A stretch of DNA of 64,000 bases from SIG299 sp045531955 (GTDB lineage: Bacteria; Bacillota; Clostridia; Lachnospirales; Lachnospiraceae). The notes below the pieces were generated by a model that saw nothing but the letters and a program-made list of their open reading frames with translations, did no database searches and was not told the origin of the DNA. This document shows, piece after piece, positions 41,023 through 50,845 of this stretch (within the stretch, counting starts at the first letter, position 1; each line of letters starts with the position of its first letter). The translations under genes and the position numbers were made by a program. Where the stretch lies: NCBI GenBank assembly GCA_045531955.1, contig JAZSFC010000009.1, positions 13,411 through 77,410 of the forward strand, in the 5' to 3' direction.

Positions 41023-41649
41023 ATGGGATTTATACAGAATTGTATTCCGGAGATGTACCTGGAAGGAGGTATGAGCAGCAAGCTCGCACTGCATTACAGT
41101 AACTACGTTTATCATCAGGACGGAATGTTCAATGTGATGCAGGGTAACACCGGTGTCGTGGAGGATTACGATGACTGGGAAGGAAGCGAAGACCACTGGA
41201 ATAATCTGAGCGATGAGGATTACAACCGCTTTACATGGCTGGTGGAAGAAGGTGAAGAAGTCAGTGAGGGTCAGCACGTTGCTACCATCAAAACCCGGGA
41301 AGAGGATTACGCCGATGATTACTGGGTAATTCTTGTGGCAAATCACGATGGCTTCATCCACAAGGAAATCAAGAACGGCAAGCATGCCATGGACAGTAAT
41401 GAGCAGGCGGCTACTATTTATGAGTCCATGGAAGGCTATGAGCGTGCAGTACTTTCCACCGGCAAGGTAAAGGCAAAGGACAGCCGTGTCAAGAAGTGCC
41501 CGGGCTGCGGAATGCTGTTGGACAGCAAGAAAAAATTCTGCGGTGAATGCGGAACAAAGCTTATCGAAGAAGAAAAGGTCTGCGTAAGCTGCGGTGCAAT
41601 ACTGGCGCCGGGACAGAAATTCTGTTGCGAATGCGGAACAAAGGCATAA
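41023..41649 (+). CDS. lipoyl-like domain and double zinc-ribbon protein
   Basis: A 208-residue protein. The first about 140 residues include a segment resembling a biotinyl/lipoyl (GcvH-like) beta-barrel (WLVEEGEEVSEGQHVATIKT). Two C-terminal zinc ribbons follow: CPGCGML...CGECG and CVSCGAI...CCECG. The ATG at 41023 follows AAAGGAGACG. The combination occurs in Lachnospiraceae next to chaperone or secretion genes; function unknown. It is the last gene of the operon before a strong terminator. Confidence 0.65.
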   Translation: MGFIQNCIPEMYLEGGMSSKLALHYSNYVYHQDGMFNVMQGNTGVVEDYDDWEGSEDHWNNLSDEDYNRFTWLVEEGEEVSEGQHVATIKTREEDYADDYWVILVANHDGFIHKEIKNGKHAMDSNEQAATIYESMEGYERAVLSTGKVKAKDSRVKKCPGCGMLLDSKKKFCGECGTKLIEEEKVCVSCGAILAPGQKFCCECGTKA

Positions 41650-41692
41650 GTTATAAAAACTTTATAATTTTGTAAAAATCTTTTCTTGAGAT

Positions 41693-41735
41693 AAACCCGT
41701 TTATAGTATATGATATACTATAGGCGGGTTTTTCT
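41693..41735 (+). terminator. terminator of Hsp70 operon
   Basis: AAACCCG...CGGGTTT closes a long stem with inner TATAGTATAT / ATATACTATA, followed by a T run. Confidence 0.85.
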
Positions 41736-41749
41736 GTTTTGACGCAATT

Positions 41750-41777
41750 TTGACAGAAAAATCAAGTATGATAAAAT
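41750..41777 (+). promoter_or_regulatory. sigma-A promoter of sbcDC
   Basis: TTGACA, 16 bp, TAAAAT. Confidence 0.8.
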
Positions 41778-41789
41778 AGGAGCTCACCC

Positions 41790-42932
41790 ATGAAATTACT
41801 TCATCTTGCAGACCTTCATATCGGAAAAAGAGTGTATGAATACTCCATGCTGGAAGAGCAAAAAGCTGCCCTTACCCAGGCATTTCGTATGGCACAGGAG
41901 CATAAAGTGGATGCTGTATTAATTGCCGGGGATGTGTACGATAAAAATATACCGACCATCGAGGGAGTTAAGCTGTTTGATACCTTTCTTACAGCGTTAA
42001 AACAGAAAGATATTCCGACCTTTATTATCAGCGGAAATCATGATTCGGCAGAGCGTCTGTCCTTTGGGCGGCATTTGTTTGAGAATTCCAGGATTTATTT
42101 GTCCGGAACCTATGAGGAAGAAATTTTTAAGAAGACATTGAGCGATGAATTCGGAGAAGTGGATATTTATCTATTGCCTTTCTTAAAGCCGCAGCAGATT
42201 GAAGTGGCAGAAGGAGAAGAAAAGCCACAGGATTATACCGAGGCAATAAAATTGGTATTAAAACGTTTGAACATAAATAAAAATAACCGCAATGTTCTGG
42301 TTGCCCATCAGTTTGTGGGCGGAGGAAGTACAGATCCTTCCAGGACCGATTCCGAGACCCAGTCCGTGGGTGGTGTGGATATGGTAGACTACCGGGTGTT
42401 TGATGATTTTGACTATGTGGCACTCGGTCATTTACACGGAGCACAGCATGTGGGCAGGGAAACCGTGCGGTATGCCGGTTCTCCGGTAAAATATTCCTTT
42501 TCTGAGGCAAGGCAGGAAAAGTCAGCCACACTTATTACATTAGCTGAAAAAGACAACATTTCCATAGAAAAACTTCCGTTTACCCCGGTACATGACATGA
42601 GGGAAATTAAAGGTACGCTGCAACAATTGACAAACCTTGAAGTGCTTTCGGAAAGCGACTGCAATGACTATATGCATATCACATTAACGGATGAGGAAGA
42701 AATTTACGATGTATTCGGCAAACTACGGGCGGTGTATCCTAATTTGATGAGCCTGGATTTTGATAATGCAAGAACCAGAGCAGAGGGTGCAGTGGCTCTG
42801 ACCGGAGAAGCCATGAAAGAAAAATCAACCATGGAGTTATTCCGTGACTTTTTTGAAAAGCAGACGGGAAATATGCTTTCTCCGATGCAGGAACAGATTT
42901 TAACAGACATCATTGAGAAAAACAGGGAGTAG
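41790..42932 (+). CDS. sbcD: exonuclease SbcCD, D subunit
   Basis: A 380-residue Mre11-type nuclease. HLADLHIGKRVYE (metal-binding Asp and His), AGDVYDKNIPT, SGNHDSAERLSF, HQFVGGG and GHLHGAQH are the phosphoesterase motifs. Together with SbcC it trims DNA hairpins and double-strand ends in an ATP-dependent way. Normal length. TAGGAG precedes the ATG, and sbcC follows 6 bp after the stop, so the two are an operon. Confidence 0.96.
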   Translation: MKLLHLADLHIGKRVYEYSMLEEQKAALTQAFRMAQEHKVDAVLIAGDVYDKNIPTIEGVKLFDTFLTALKQKDIPTFIISGNHDSAERLSFGRHLFENSRIYLSGTYEEEIFKKTLSDEFGEVDIYLLPFLKPQQIEVAEGEEKPQDYTEAIKLVLKRLNINKNNRNVLVAHQFVGGGSTDPSRTDSETQSVGGVDMVDYRVFDDFDYVALGHLHGAQHVGRETVRYAGSPVKYSFSEARQEKSATLITLAEKDNISIEKLPFTPVHDMREIKGTLQQLTNLEVLSESDCNDYMHITLTDEEEIYDVFGKLRAVYPNLMSLDFDNARTRAEGAVALTGEAMKEKSTMELFRDFFEKQTGNMLSPMQEQILTDIIEKNRE

Positions 42933-42938
42933 AGAAAA

Positions 42939-45900
42939 ATGAAACCGACATACTTGGAACTTTGTGCATTTGGTCCTTTTGCAGGACAAGTTATTTTACC
43001 GCTGGAACGGATTGTTTCAGAGGGTGTGTTTTTGGTGCACGGAGCAACCGGTGCCGGCAAAACGACAATTTTTGATGCGATTTCTTTTGCGCTGTTTGGC
43101 AATGCCAGTGGAGAAAACCGCCCGGCGGATTCCTTCCGTTCCGATTTTGCCAAAGAAGACAGTAAAACCTATGTGATTTTAGAATTTACCCATAACGGAC
43201 AGAACTATAAAATCGAAAGAAGTCCGGCGTATCGTCGGCCGAAGCAGCGGGGAGAAGGTTTTACGGACAGCAAAGCGGAAGCAGTATTTACTATGCCAAA
43301 CGGCATGAAAATAGTAGGATATCAAATGGTAACGGATAAAGTAGAGGAAATACTGGGAGTAGATTGGAAACAGTTTAAGCAGATTTCCATGATTGCCCAA
43401 GGGGAATTTCTACGTTTACTTACGGTAGAAAGTAAAGAACGGGGTGAGATTTTCCGCAAAGTATTTCACACAGGTAATTTAAGCCGTATCGGCAAGGAAT
43501 TAAAGGAGCAGATGCTGAAGGTTAAGCGTTTCTGTGACGAACTGGATAAATCTATTGTGCAGTATTACAGCGGCATCGATAATTCTGTTGACAGTGTATA
43601 TAAAGAGCAGATTGCTGAGTTTTTTGAGAGTAAAGATATCCATAAAACGGAAGAATTCCAGGAGATTCTGGAAGAACTTATACGGTTGGACGAAGCTGAA
43701 CTTAAACAAACCAAAGAGCGGCTGGAAATAATCGAACACAGACTGACAGAACTTAAGGTAAAGGAATCCAAAGCAGCGGAATGGATAGAAAAAAAGCAGG
43801 AATTTTCCCGGCTTTCCGAACAGCTTCCGGATATGTTGGCCCTGGAGCAGAAAAACAAAATTGATAAGCAGCGTCTTGCCCTTGTAAAGCGTGCCATGAC
43901 GGCAGTACGTCCTCAGAAAGAGGCATATTTGGCTGCAAGGGAAGAAAGTGAGCAGTTGCTTAAGAGTATTGCGGAAAAGGAACAGCAGATGGCGGAGCTT
44001 CGCGCGTTGGAGGAGCATGTTACTTTATCTTATCAGAAAGCTCAGGCAGATAAAATCAACATGGAACAGTTACTGCGCCGGATGGAGCAGTTACGTGGCG
44101 AGGTAAAACTTCTTAACCAAAAAGAAGAATTGGAAGAGGAGTTTCGGAAATTAGAGCAGTCTGCGTCAGAGGTAGCAGAGAAGGAAAATGTACAAAAACT
44201 GCTTATAACAGAAAAAGAAGAGTGCATGAAGGAATGCCGCAGAAAGCAGGATAAGCTTACGGAAATCTTTCAGACGGGTCGAGCTTTGGAGGCAGAGGAA
44301 AGGGAGTTAAGACACACTCTCGCAGAACTTGAAAATCAGGAAAAACGGTTTGAAAGTTTTGAAAAGATCAGAATTAATTATGAGAATTTAACAACACAGA
44401 TTTCGGAACTGATGGAAGAAAAGCAAAAACAAAATGCAATTCTTCAGCAGATGGAGGCAGCGTACACTTACGAACAGGCAGGAATGCTTGCCATGGATTT
44501 GGAAACAGGAAGTCCTTGCCCGGTATGCGGTTCCACAGATCATCCGGATCCTGCAAAGCCGGCCGGTGGTGCTGTATCCAGGGAAGAACTGGCAGCGCGC
44601 AAACAGGAATATCAGGAAATTAGCGGAAAATTAGAGGAACTTGGTAAGGAAGCGGCGTCAGAAAAAGGAACCATGGAATTATTACTGCAGCAGCTTGGTA
44701 TCCGTAGCGATATTTCCCAGGTTCAGCAGCTGATGACAGAAAGAATGGAGCAACGGACGAAAGTAAAGGAAACACTTTCTGAGGTGGAGAAACAGCTGGA
44801 TGAATTGGTAAAGCAGCAGGAAGAAGGTATGAAAGCCAGGGAAGAAGCTGCTACTATAGAACAGGAACTTTCTGTGATGAAAAAAGAGCTGGAGTCCCTT
44901 CAGGAAAAAAATCTCCGCATCCGTTCCGAGCAGGAAGCAATTAGTCAGTCAGTAAAACGAATTATGCTGGATGCTTCGTTTGAAAGTGCAGCAGAAGCAA
45001 CAAAAGCGTTGGAAGCAACCGAGGCAGAGCAGGCAAACAAAAAAGAAACCATTGCTCTGGCGGAGATAAATTATCAGGACTGGAACAGCAGAAAGCAGAG
45101 TGAAACCGCGGTGTTGGAACAGTTGTCCGGACAGAAGCTGATGCGTATGCAAAAGGAACAATTTGCCTTGGAAGACTACGAAAAAGCAATTCGTTTAGCC
45201 GGTTTTGATAATGAAGCGGAGTTTGAAAAAAATGTGCTACCGGAGGAAGAATTACAGAAGCTGGAAGAAGCAACGTTGGAGAATGAAAGTGAAGTAATCC
45301 GATTTAAAGAGAGGTATGCTTTGCTGGAACAGGAACTTCAAAAAGCAGCTCCGGATTTAGAATCTGATTTTGAAGAAAAACTGAAGGCATTGGCAGAGGA
45401 AAAGAATTCCCTCAGTTCTTTGGCGACACGGCTGACTGCCCGTGCTGAAAATAATGAAAAGGTCCGGAAAAATGCAGAAACGCAACGGAAAGTACGCAGC
45501 AACATGCAGAAGGAATACAGTAATGTAGCGGTACTTAGTGATGTGGCAAACGGTGAATTGTCCGGAAAAGACCGTCTTCCGTTTGAACAGTATGTGCAGG
45601 CATTTTATTTTGAGCAGGTGATTTATGAAGCCAATTTGCGTCTGAAAAAGATGAGTGGCGGAAGATATGCCTTAAAGCGTCGCACAGAGGCAGAAAATAA
45701 GAGAAGTGTGACCGGCCTTGACTTGGAGATTATGGATTATTTTACCGGAAAGGCAAGAAGCGTGAAGTCGTTATCCGGCGGAGAATCCTTTAAGGCAGCA
45801 CTTTCCCTGGCACTGGGCCTGTCTGATGTCATTCAGGGGTATGCCGGTGGCGTTGTGGTGGAAACCATGTTTGTGGACGAGGGCTTCGGAAGCCTGGATA

Positions 45901-46061
45901 AGGATTCCCTGGAGCAGGCGGTGGCTATTTTGAAGGAGCTGGCTACTGATAACCGTATTGTGGGAATTATCTCTCATGTGGAGGAATTAAAGGAGTGTAT
46001 TGACAAGAAAATACTGCTTACCAAGAGTATGAAGGGCAGCAGTATTTCCTGGGATGAATAG
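42939..46061 (+). CDS. sbcC: exonuclease SbcCD, C subunit
   Basis: A 1040-residue SMC-like ATPase. N-terminal Walker A GATGAGKTTIFDAISF, long coiled coils, a central zinc hook CPVCGSTDHP near residue 527, then a second coiled coil and C-terminal LSGGESFKAALSLALG signature and MFVDEGFGSLD Walker B. Forms the ATPase/bridging part of the SbcCD complex with the gene just upstream. Length is usual for the family. Confidence 0.97.
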   Translation: MKPTYLELCAFGPFAGQVILPLERIVSEGVFLVHGATGAGKTTIFDAISFALFGNASGENRPADSFRSDFAKEDSKTYVILEFTHNGQNYKIERSPAYRRPKQRGEGFTDSKAEAVFTMPNGMKIVGYQMVTDKVEEILGVDWKQFKQISMIAQGEFLRLLTVESKERGEIFRKVFHTGNLSRIGKELKEQMLKVKRFCDELDKSIVQYYSGIDNSVDSVYKEQIAEFFESKDIHKTEEFQEILEELIRLDEAELKQTKERLEIIEHRLTELKVKESKAAEWIEKKQEFSRLSEQLPDMLALEQKNKIDKQRLALVKRAMTAVRPQKEAYLAAREESEQLLKSIAEKEQQMAELRALEEHVTLSYQKAQADKINMEQLLRRMEQLRGEVKLLNQKEELEEEFRKLEQSASEVAEKENVQKLLITEKEECMKECRRKQDKLTEIFQTGRALEAEERELRHTLAELENQEKRFESFEKIRINYENLTTQISELMEEKQKQNAILQQMEAAYTYEQAGMLAMDLETGSPCPVCGSTDHPDPAKPAGGAVSREELAARKQEYQEISGKLEELGKEAASEKGTMELLLQQLGIRSDISQVQQLMTERMEQRTKVKETLSEVEKQLDELVKQQEEGMKAREEAATIEQELSVMKKELESLQEKNLRIRSEQEAISQSVKRIMLDASFESAAEATKALEATEAEQANKKETIALAEINYQDWNSRKQSETAVLEQLSGQKLMRMQKEQFALEDYEKAIRLAGFDNEAEFEKNVLPEEELQKLEEATLENESEVIRFKERYALLEQELQKAAPDLESDFEEKLKALAEEKNSLSSLATRLTARAENNEKVRKNAETQRKVRSNMQKEYSNVAVLSDVANGELSGKDRLPFEQYVQAFYFEQVIYEANLRLKKMSGGRYALKRRTEAENKRSVTGLDLEIMDYFTGKARSVKSLSGGESFKAALSLALGLSDVIQGYAGGVVVETMFVDEGFGSLDKDSLEQAVAILKELATDNRIVGIISHVEELKECIDKKILLTKSMKGSSISWDE

Positions 46062-46093
46062 ATAGTTTACAAGGGAGAAGGAGGCTTGACCAT

Positions 46094-49000
46094 ATGATGA
46101 TTCGCGACTTTGCATTAAATGCAGTGGAATTACAGGATGGTTATTTGAAAAATGCGTTTTTGCTGGAGCAGGATTATTTGTTAAAGCTGGATGCCGACCG
46201 TTTGCTGGCCGGATTTTATGAAATTGCCGGAAAAAACGCTAAAAGTAAGCGTTACCCGGGAGGCTGGGAAGATCAGGACATTGCGGGTCATACCATGGGG
46301 CACTATCTGACTGCTTTGGCGCAAAGCTATAAAGCAACCGGTGATAAAAAATTATTGGAACGACTCACCTATGTGGTAAGTTCCCTGGCGGAATGTCAGG
46401 CAGAATCCGGGTATCTCTCTGCATTCAGAGAAGAATTATTTGATAATCTGGAGCAGGGAAAACAAGCCTGGGTGCCTTGGTATACCATGCATAAGATTTT
46501 ATCCGGCATTATCAGTGTGTATCAGCTTACAGAAATGCCTGTGGCGCTGGATGTGGCAATTCGCCTTGGCAGCTGGGTATCAAACAGGGTAAACCGTTGG
46601 GATGAAGCTATGAAGGCCCGGGTTTTGGCCACGGAATATGGCGGTATGAACGATTGCCTGTATGAACTTTACAAAGAAAGCGGAAAAATTGAATTCATGA
46701 TGGCGGCAGAGAAGTTCGATGAACTGCCGTTGTTTCAGGAAATAAATAATGAGAATGATATTTTAGACGGTAAGCATGCCAACACAACCATACCAAAGTT
46801 TTTAGGTGCGCTAAACCGCTACATCACCGTGGGAGATAATCAGGAATTTTATTTGGATGCTGCCAGAAAATTTTTTGATATGGTAGTACAAAATCATACT
46901 TATGTTACCGGTGGGAACAGTGAGTGGGAGCATTTCGGTGCACCTAAAATTCTGGCAAACGAGCGTACTAACTGTAACTGTGAAACATGTAACACATATA
47001 ATATGCTAAAACTGGCCAGAGGTCTATTCAGAGTAACCGGTGAGAAAAAATATTTGGATTTTTATGAAGGAACTTTCTGGAATGCCATTGTTTCTTCCCA
47101 AAATCCAAAAACCGGAATGTCCATGTATTTTCAGCCGATGGCTACCGGCTATTTCAAGGTATTCAGTCGTCCGTTTGATAATTTTTGGTGTTGTACCGGT
47201 ACGGGAATGGAAAACTTCACTAAGTTAAATGACAGTATTTATTACACGAAGGACAATACCATTTACATTGGAATGTATATTTCTTCCCGGTTGAAAGACG
47301 AAACTTTGGGAATAGACATTAAGATGACTGCGGATCTTCCGGCAAATCCTGTGGTAAAAGTAGTTGCCGATAAGGAATCGGAAGGAGAAACAAGGCTTGC
47401 ATTCCGCCGGCCTTCCTGGAGTAAGGGCGGATTTTCAGTCACAAGAAAAGGAAAAAACCTGAAAACAGAGGAGCGGGGCGGTTTTGTTTATGTCTCCATA
47501 GATAAAGGAACTACCGAAATTGAGGCAGTTTTTGTACCGGAGGTGGCGATTCATGAATTGCCGGATAATCCGAATGTGGTTGCCTTTACTTATGGTCATT
47601 TGGTACTGTCTGCAGGACTCGGTAAGGAAGAAATGGTTTCGTCTACTACGGGAGTCAATGTTACGGTACCGACAAAAGAAATTACGGTGAAAGATACGCT
47701 TATCATTACCAAAGGAACCGTGGAGGAATGGAAGCAGAATCCGGACAGAGTGCTGGTGCGCCAGGGAAATACGTTGAATTTTAAATTATCCGGTACGGAT
47801 GAGGATAAAAATCTTGTCTTTTCACCGCACTATGCACGATTTGAAGAAAGATACGGAATATACTGGGAGTTGGTACAGGGAGAGGAGATGATACAGAAAA
47901 TGCCGGAGAAAAAGGAAAAGAAAGAAAAGAAGAAATCCAGAAAAACTTTAATGATAGTGATGCTGGTTATTGTATTGTTACTGCTTCTGGCAACAGGGTT
48001 CTTTGTGGCATTAGAAGTATCGGAAGGCTTCCGCAGTGCCGTGATGAACCGCTTTGGAAGTAAGCAGACCAGCGGGGAACATACGCAACCGACCGAGGTG
48101 CCGACACCAACAATGACTGTATCAGAGAACCAAGGTGAGATTGTGGTAACTATAGCTCCGACGGAAGAACCTGTTCGGATAGTACAAGGCATGAGTCCGG
48201 AGCAGTTGGAAAAAGAGGTGGCACTGGCGAATGCCGGAGACCTTCGCGGCTTTACCGCATTGATTGAAAACAGAAACGGAAGACAGTATCTTACATTTAC
48301 TAACGGACTGTATAAGGTTTCTTACAAGTATGAAAATACGCCATCCATTATGTCTTCCACTGTGTTGAATGAAGTGATTATTTCTAACGGAGTGAAGGCA
48401 GAAACTTTTTACTGGGATTATTATTTTGAAAGTGGTGAAGCGGCAACACTTTGTCCTTATGTGGGAGATTTTTGCAAAAACGGCAGGGAACAGCTGGCAT
48501 TCTCTTTCTTGGAAGGAGAAACGGACTCTTATGATACCCTGCATGTAGTAGCAGGAAATACATTGTCGGAATACTTTGTAATCCGTCCGGAAAACACGCT
48601 TGAAAAGATGATTACAGTAAACGGATATCTGGATGTAGGAAAGAAGGTTTTGGCAGACCTTACTTCTGACGGAAGAAATTACTATGTTTCTTTAGCGGAT
48701 TGTAAAATGGATTTGGCAGAAGAAATCTATGCTGTGAAACCAAATTCCCGCTTAACCTACGAAATTTCGGAAGAGGGTATTGTACTGCAGAGTTTTGTGG
48801 AAATCGGTGAAGGACAGTTCATTGGAAGAATCAGAGGTAATGTGACATACAATTCCAGAGATGTATTCCGGTTAACTTCTCCAAGCTTTTATGCTTTTGC
48901 GGAGGATGATTACGACGATGTGGATTCTATGGGTATTATTCAGCCGGTAACAGAAGACCAGCTTTATATTACCAGAATCCCGATAACCGCAGGAAACGGT

Positions 49001-49729
49001 GAACGTCTGTTAGTAAGAGCACGGCAGGAGATTCCGTTCAATGATTTTGATGTGAATAATTTCAGACTGGACGAAAACGGATTCCTGGCATATTATGAAA
49101 ATAATGTGAAGGTAAGCATGGCCGGTATCGATGTTTCCAAGTGGCAGTATGATATTAACTGGAAGAAGGTTGCAGCGTCCGGTATCGATTATGCAATTAT
49201 ACGTCTCGGATACCGTGGTACGGCACCGGAGGGTAATACCGCCATGGATCCGTACTTTGAGCAGAATATCAAGGGTGCCCTGGATGCGGGTCTTCATGTT
49301 GGTGTATACTACTTCACTCAGGCAGTGACCGTGGAAGAAGCTATTGAGGAAGCGAATATTGTAATTGATGCATTAAAAGGGTATAATATAACTTTCCCGG
49401 TAGTATATGATACGGAGTACAGAGAAGGTGGTCGTGCCAATGATTTACCGAATGAACTCCGGACAGCCTGCGCCAAAGCATTTTGCGATACGGTTTTAGC
49501 GGCAGGCTATACTCCTGTAATTTACACAAGCACTAATTGGAGTGTTCTGGATTTAAACTTAGAAGAATTGACGAATTATGACTTGTGGTATGCTTATTAC
49601 GGTAATCCGGAAGATTTGTATTACCCATATGAATATACCATGTGGCAGTATACTGACAGCGGCAAGGTAGATGGTATCAACGGTGCTGTCGATATGAATA
49701 TCAGCTTCATGGATTATTCCACAAGATAA
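46094..49729 (+). CDS. GH127-like domain - TM - GH25 lysozyme fusion
   Basis: A 1211-residue protein. Residues 1 to about 590 look like a GH127 (DUF1680) beta-L-arabinofuranosidase: GHTMGHYLTALAQSY, NTYNMLKLARGLF with the CETCNT cysteine segment before it, and FWCCTGTGMENF. It lacks a signal peptide. A TM helix (about 617-640) follows KKEKKEKKKSRK. Then come a Thr/Pro stretch, an uncharacterised beta-rich region and, from about 1008, a GH25 muramidase: AGIDVSKWQYDINW, GVYYFTQ, VVYDTEYREGG with the catalytic Asp/Glu pair. The topology puts GH127 inside and lysozyme outside. GAAGGAGG precedes the ATG. This pairing is unusual and should be confirmed against assembly error. Confidence 0.8.
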   Translation: MMIRDFALNAVELQDGYLKNAFLLEQDYLLKLDADRLLAGFYEIAGKNAKSKRYPGGWEDQDIAGHTMGHYLTALAQSYKATGDKKLLERLTYVVSSLAECQAESGYLSAFREELFDNLEQGKQAWVPWYTMHKILSGIISVYQLTEMPVALDVAIRLGSWVSNRVNRWDEAMKARVLATEYGGMNDCLYELYKESGKIEFMMAAEKFDELPLFQEINNENDILDGKHANTTIPKFLGALNRYITVGDNQEFYLDAARKFFDMVVQNHTYVTGGNSEWEHFGAPKILANERTNCNCETCNTYNMLKLARGLFRVTGEKKYLDFYEGTFWNAIVSSQNPKTGMSMYFQPMATGYFKVFSRPFDNFWCCTGTGMENFTKLNDSIYYTKDNTIYIGMYISSRLKDETLGIDIKMTADLPANPVVKVVADKESEGETRLAFRRPSWSKGGFSVTRKGKNLKTEERGGFVYVSIDKGTTEIEAVFVPEVAIHELPDNPNVVAFTYGHLVLSAGLGKEEMVSSTTGVNVTVPTKEITVKDTLIITKGTVEEWKQNPDRVLVRQGNTLNFKLSGTDEDKNLVFSPHYARFEERYGIYWELVQGEEMIQKMPEKKEKKEKKKSRKTLMIVMLVIVLLLLLATGFFVALEVSEGFRSAVMNRFGSKQTSGEHTQPTEVPTPTMTVSENQGEIVVTIAPTEEPVRIVQGMSPEQLEKEVALANAGDLRGFTALIENRNGRQYLTFTNGLYKVSYKYENTPSIMSSTVLNEVIISNGVKAETFYWDYYFESGEAATLCPYVGDFCKNGREQLAFSFLEGETDSYDTLHVVAGNTLSEYFVIRPENTLEKMITVNGYLDVGKKVLADLTSDGRNYYVSLADCKMDLAEEIYAVKPNSRLTYEISEEGIVLQSFVEIGEGQFIGRIRGNVTYNSRDVFRLTSPSFYAFAEDDYDDVDSMGIIQPVTEDQLYITRIPITAGNGERLLVRARQEIPFNDFDVNNFRLDENGFLAYYENNVKVSMAGIDVSKWQYDINWKKVAASGIDYAIIRLGYRGTAPEGNTAMDPYFEQNIKGALDAGLHVGVYYFTQAVTVEEAIEEANIVIDALKGYNITFPVVYDTEYREGGRANDLPNELRTACAKAFCDTVLAAGYTPVIYTSTNWSVLDLNLEELTNYDLWYAYYGNPEDLYYPYEYTMWQYTDSGKVDGINGAVDMNISFMDYSTR

Positions 49730-49747
49730 TTTAGAAAGAAGAGTTAT

Positions 49748-50845
49748 ATGACATACGACTATTCTGAAATTGTGCCATATTTACTTCACTGGTATGAACG
49801 GAATGCCAGAATCCTCAGGTGGCGTGAGGAGCCGAAACCTTATTATGTCTGGGTTTCGGAAATAATGCTGCAACAAACAAGAGTTGAGGCGGTCAAAGGT
49901 TACTTTGACCGCTTCCTTACGGAACTTCCGGACATAAAGTCTCTTGCTGGGGCAGAGGAAGAAAAATTATTGAAACTGTGGGAAGGACTTGGGTATTATA
50001 ACCGTGTCCGGAATATGCAAAAAGCAGCTAAAGTAGTTGTCGAACAATATGGAGGGGAACTTCCGGCAGATTATGAGGCTTTGAAGAAGCTGCCGGGAAT
50101 CGGTTCTTATACAGCGGGGGCAATAGCTTCTATTGCTTTTGGAATTCCGGAGCCTTCGGTGGACGGAAATGTTTTGCGTGTGTTAAAACGAATTTCGGCA
50201 AGCTTTGATGATATTACAAAGGAAAAAGTAAAAAAGGAGCTGGAAGAGGATGTGCGGCAGATTATGCCGAAAGACCGTCCGGGAGATTTTAACCAGTCGC
50301 TGATGGAACTTGGTGCAACGGTATGTCTTCCAAACGGGAAACCGCTGTGCGAGCAATGTCCGGTGATGCACTTATGTAAAGCATTTCACCAGGGCGTGGA
50401 ACTGCAAATTCCTGTGAAGTCTCCGAAAAAGGAAAGGAAGCTGGAAGAACGTACAGTGTTTGTTATTAAGCAGGAGTGTGAGGAAGCATTAGAGATTATG
50501 CTTCACAAAAGACCTGATACCGGATTGTTGTCCGGCATGTGGGAGCTTCCGAATGAGGATGGACACTTGAAGGAAGAGGAAGTACAGAGTATGTTTCCAG
50601 AGGCAGAAATCCATCGGCTTCCGGATGGAAAGCATATTTTTTCCCATGTGGAATGGAGAATGTGGTGTTATGAAATTAAACTGGCGAAACATGCTCGTTT
50701 GCCGGAAAAAATAGAGCAGGGAACAAAACCATTCACCCTGCAGGAAATTAAAGAGCAGATATCACTTCCTTCTGCCTTTGATTGTTGCAAAAAATATATG
50801 GATGGAAAAACGGAAGAACAAAAGAAATCGAGGAAAAAATCATGA
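49748..50845 (+). CDS. mutY: A/G-specific adenine glycosylase
   Basis: A 365-residue DNA repair enzyme that removes adenine opposite 8-oxoguanine. Catalytic ImLQQTRVEAVKGYF segment with the Glu, HhH motif LPGIGSYTAGAIASIAFG, the catalytic Asp in PSVDGNVLRV, and the 4Fe-4S cluster CxxxxxxCxxCxxxxxC (CLPNGKPLCEQCPVMHLC). A NUDIX-like C-terminal domain completes it. Length is usual. ATGA overlap with secDF. Confidence 0.96.
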   Translation: MTYDYSEIVPYLLHWYERNARILRWREEPKPYYVWVSEIMLQQTRVEAVKGYFDRFLTELPDIKSLAGAEEEKLLKLWEGLGYYNRVRNMQKAAKVVVEQYGGELPADYEALKKLPGIGSYTAGAIASIAFGIPEPSVDGNVLRVLKRISASFDDITKEKVKKELEEDVRQIMPKDRPGDFNQSLMELGATVCLPNGKPLCEQCPVMHLCKAFHQGVELQIPVKSPKKERKLEERTVFVIKQECEEALEIMLHKRPDTGLLSGMWELPNEDGHLKEEEVQSMFPEAEIHRLPDGKHIFSHVEWRMWCYEIKLAKHARLPEKIEQGTKPFTLQEIKEQISLPSAFDCCKKYMDGKTEEQKKSRKKS

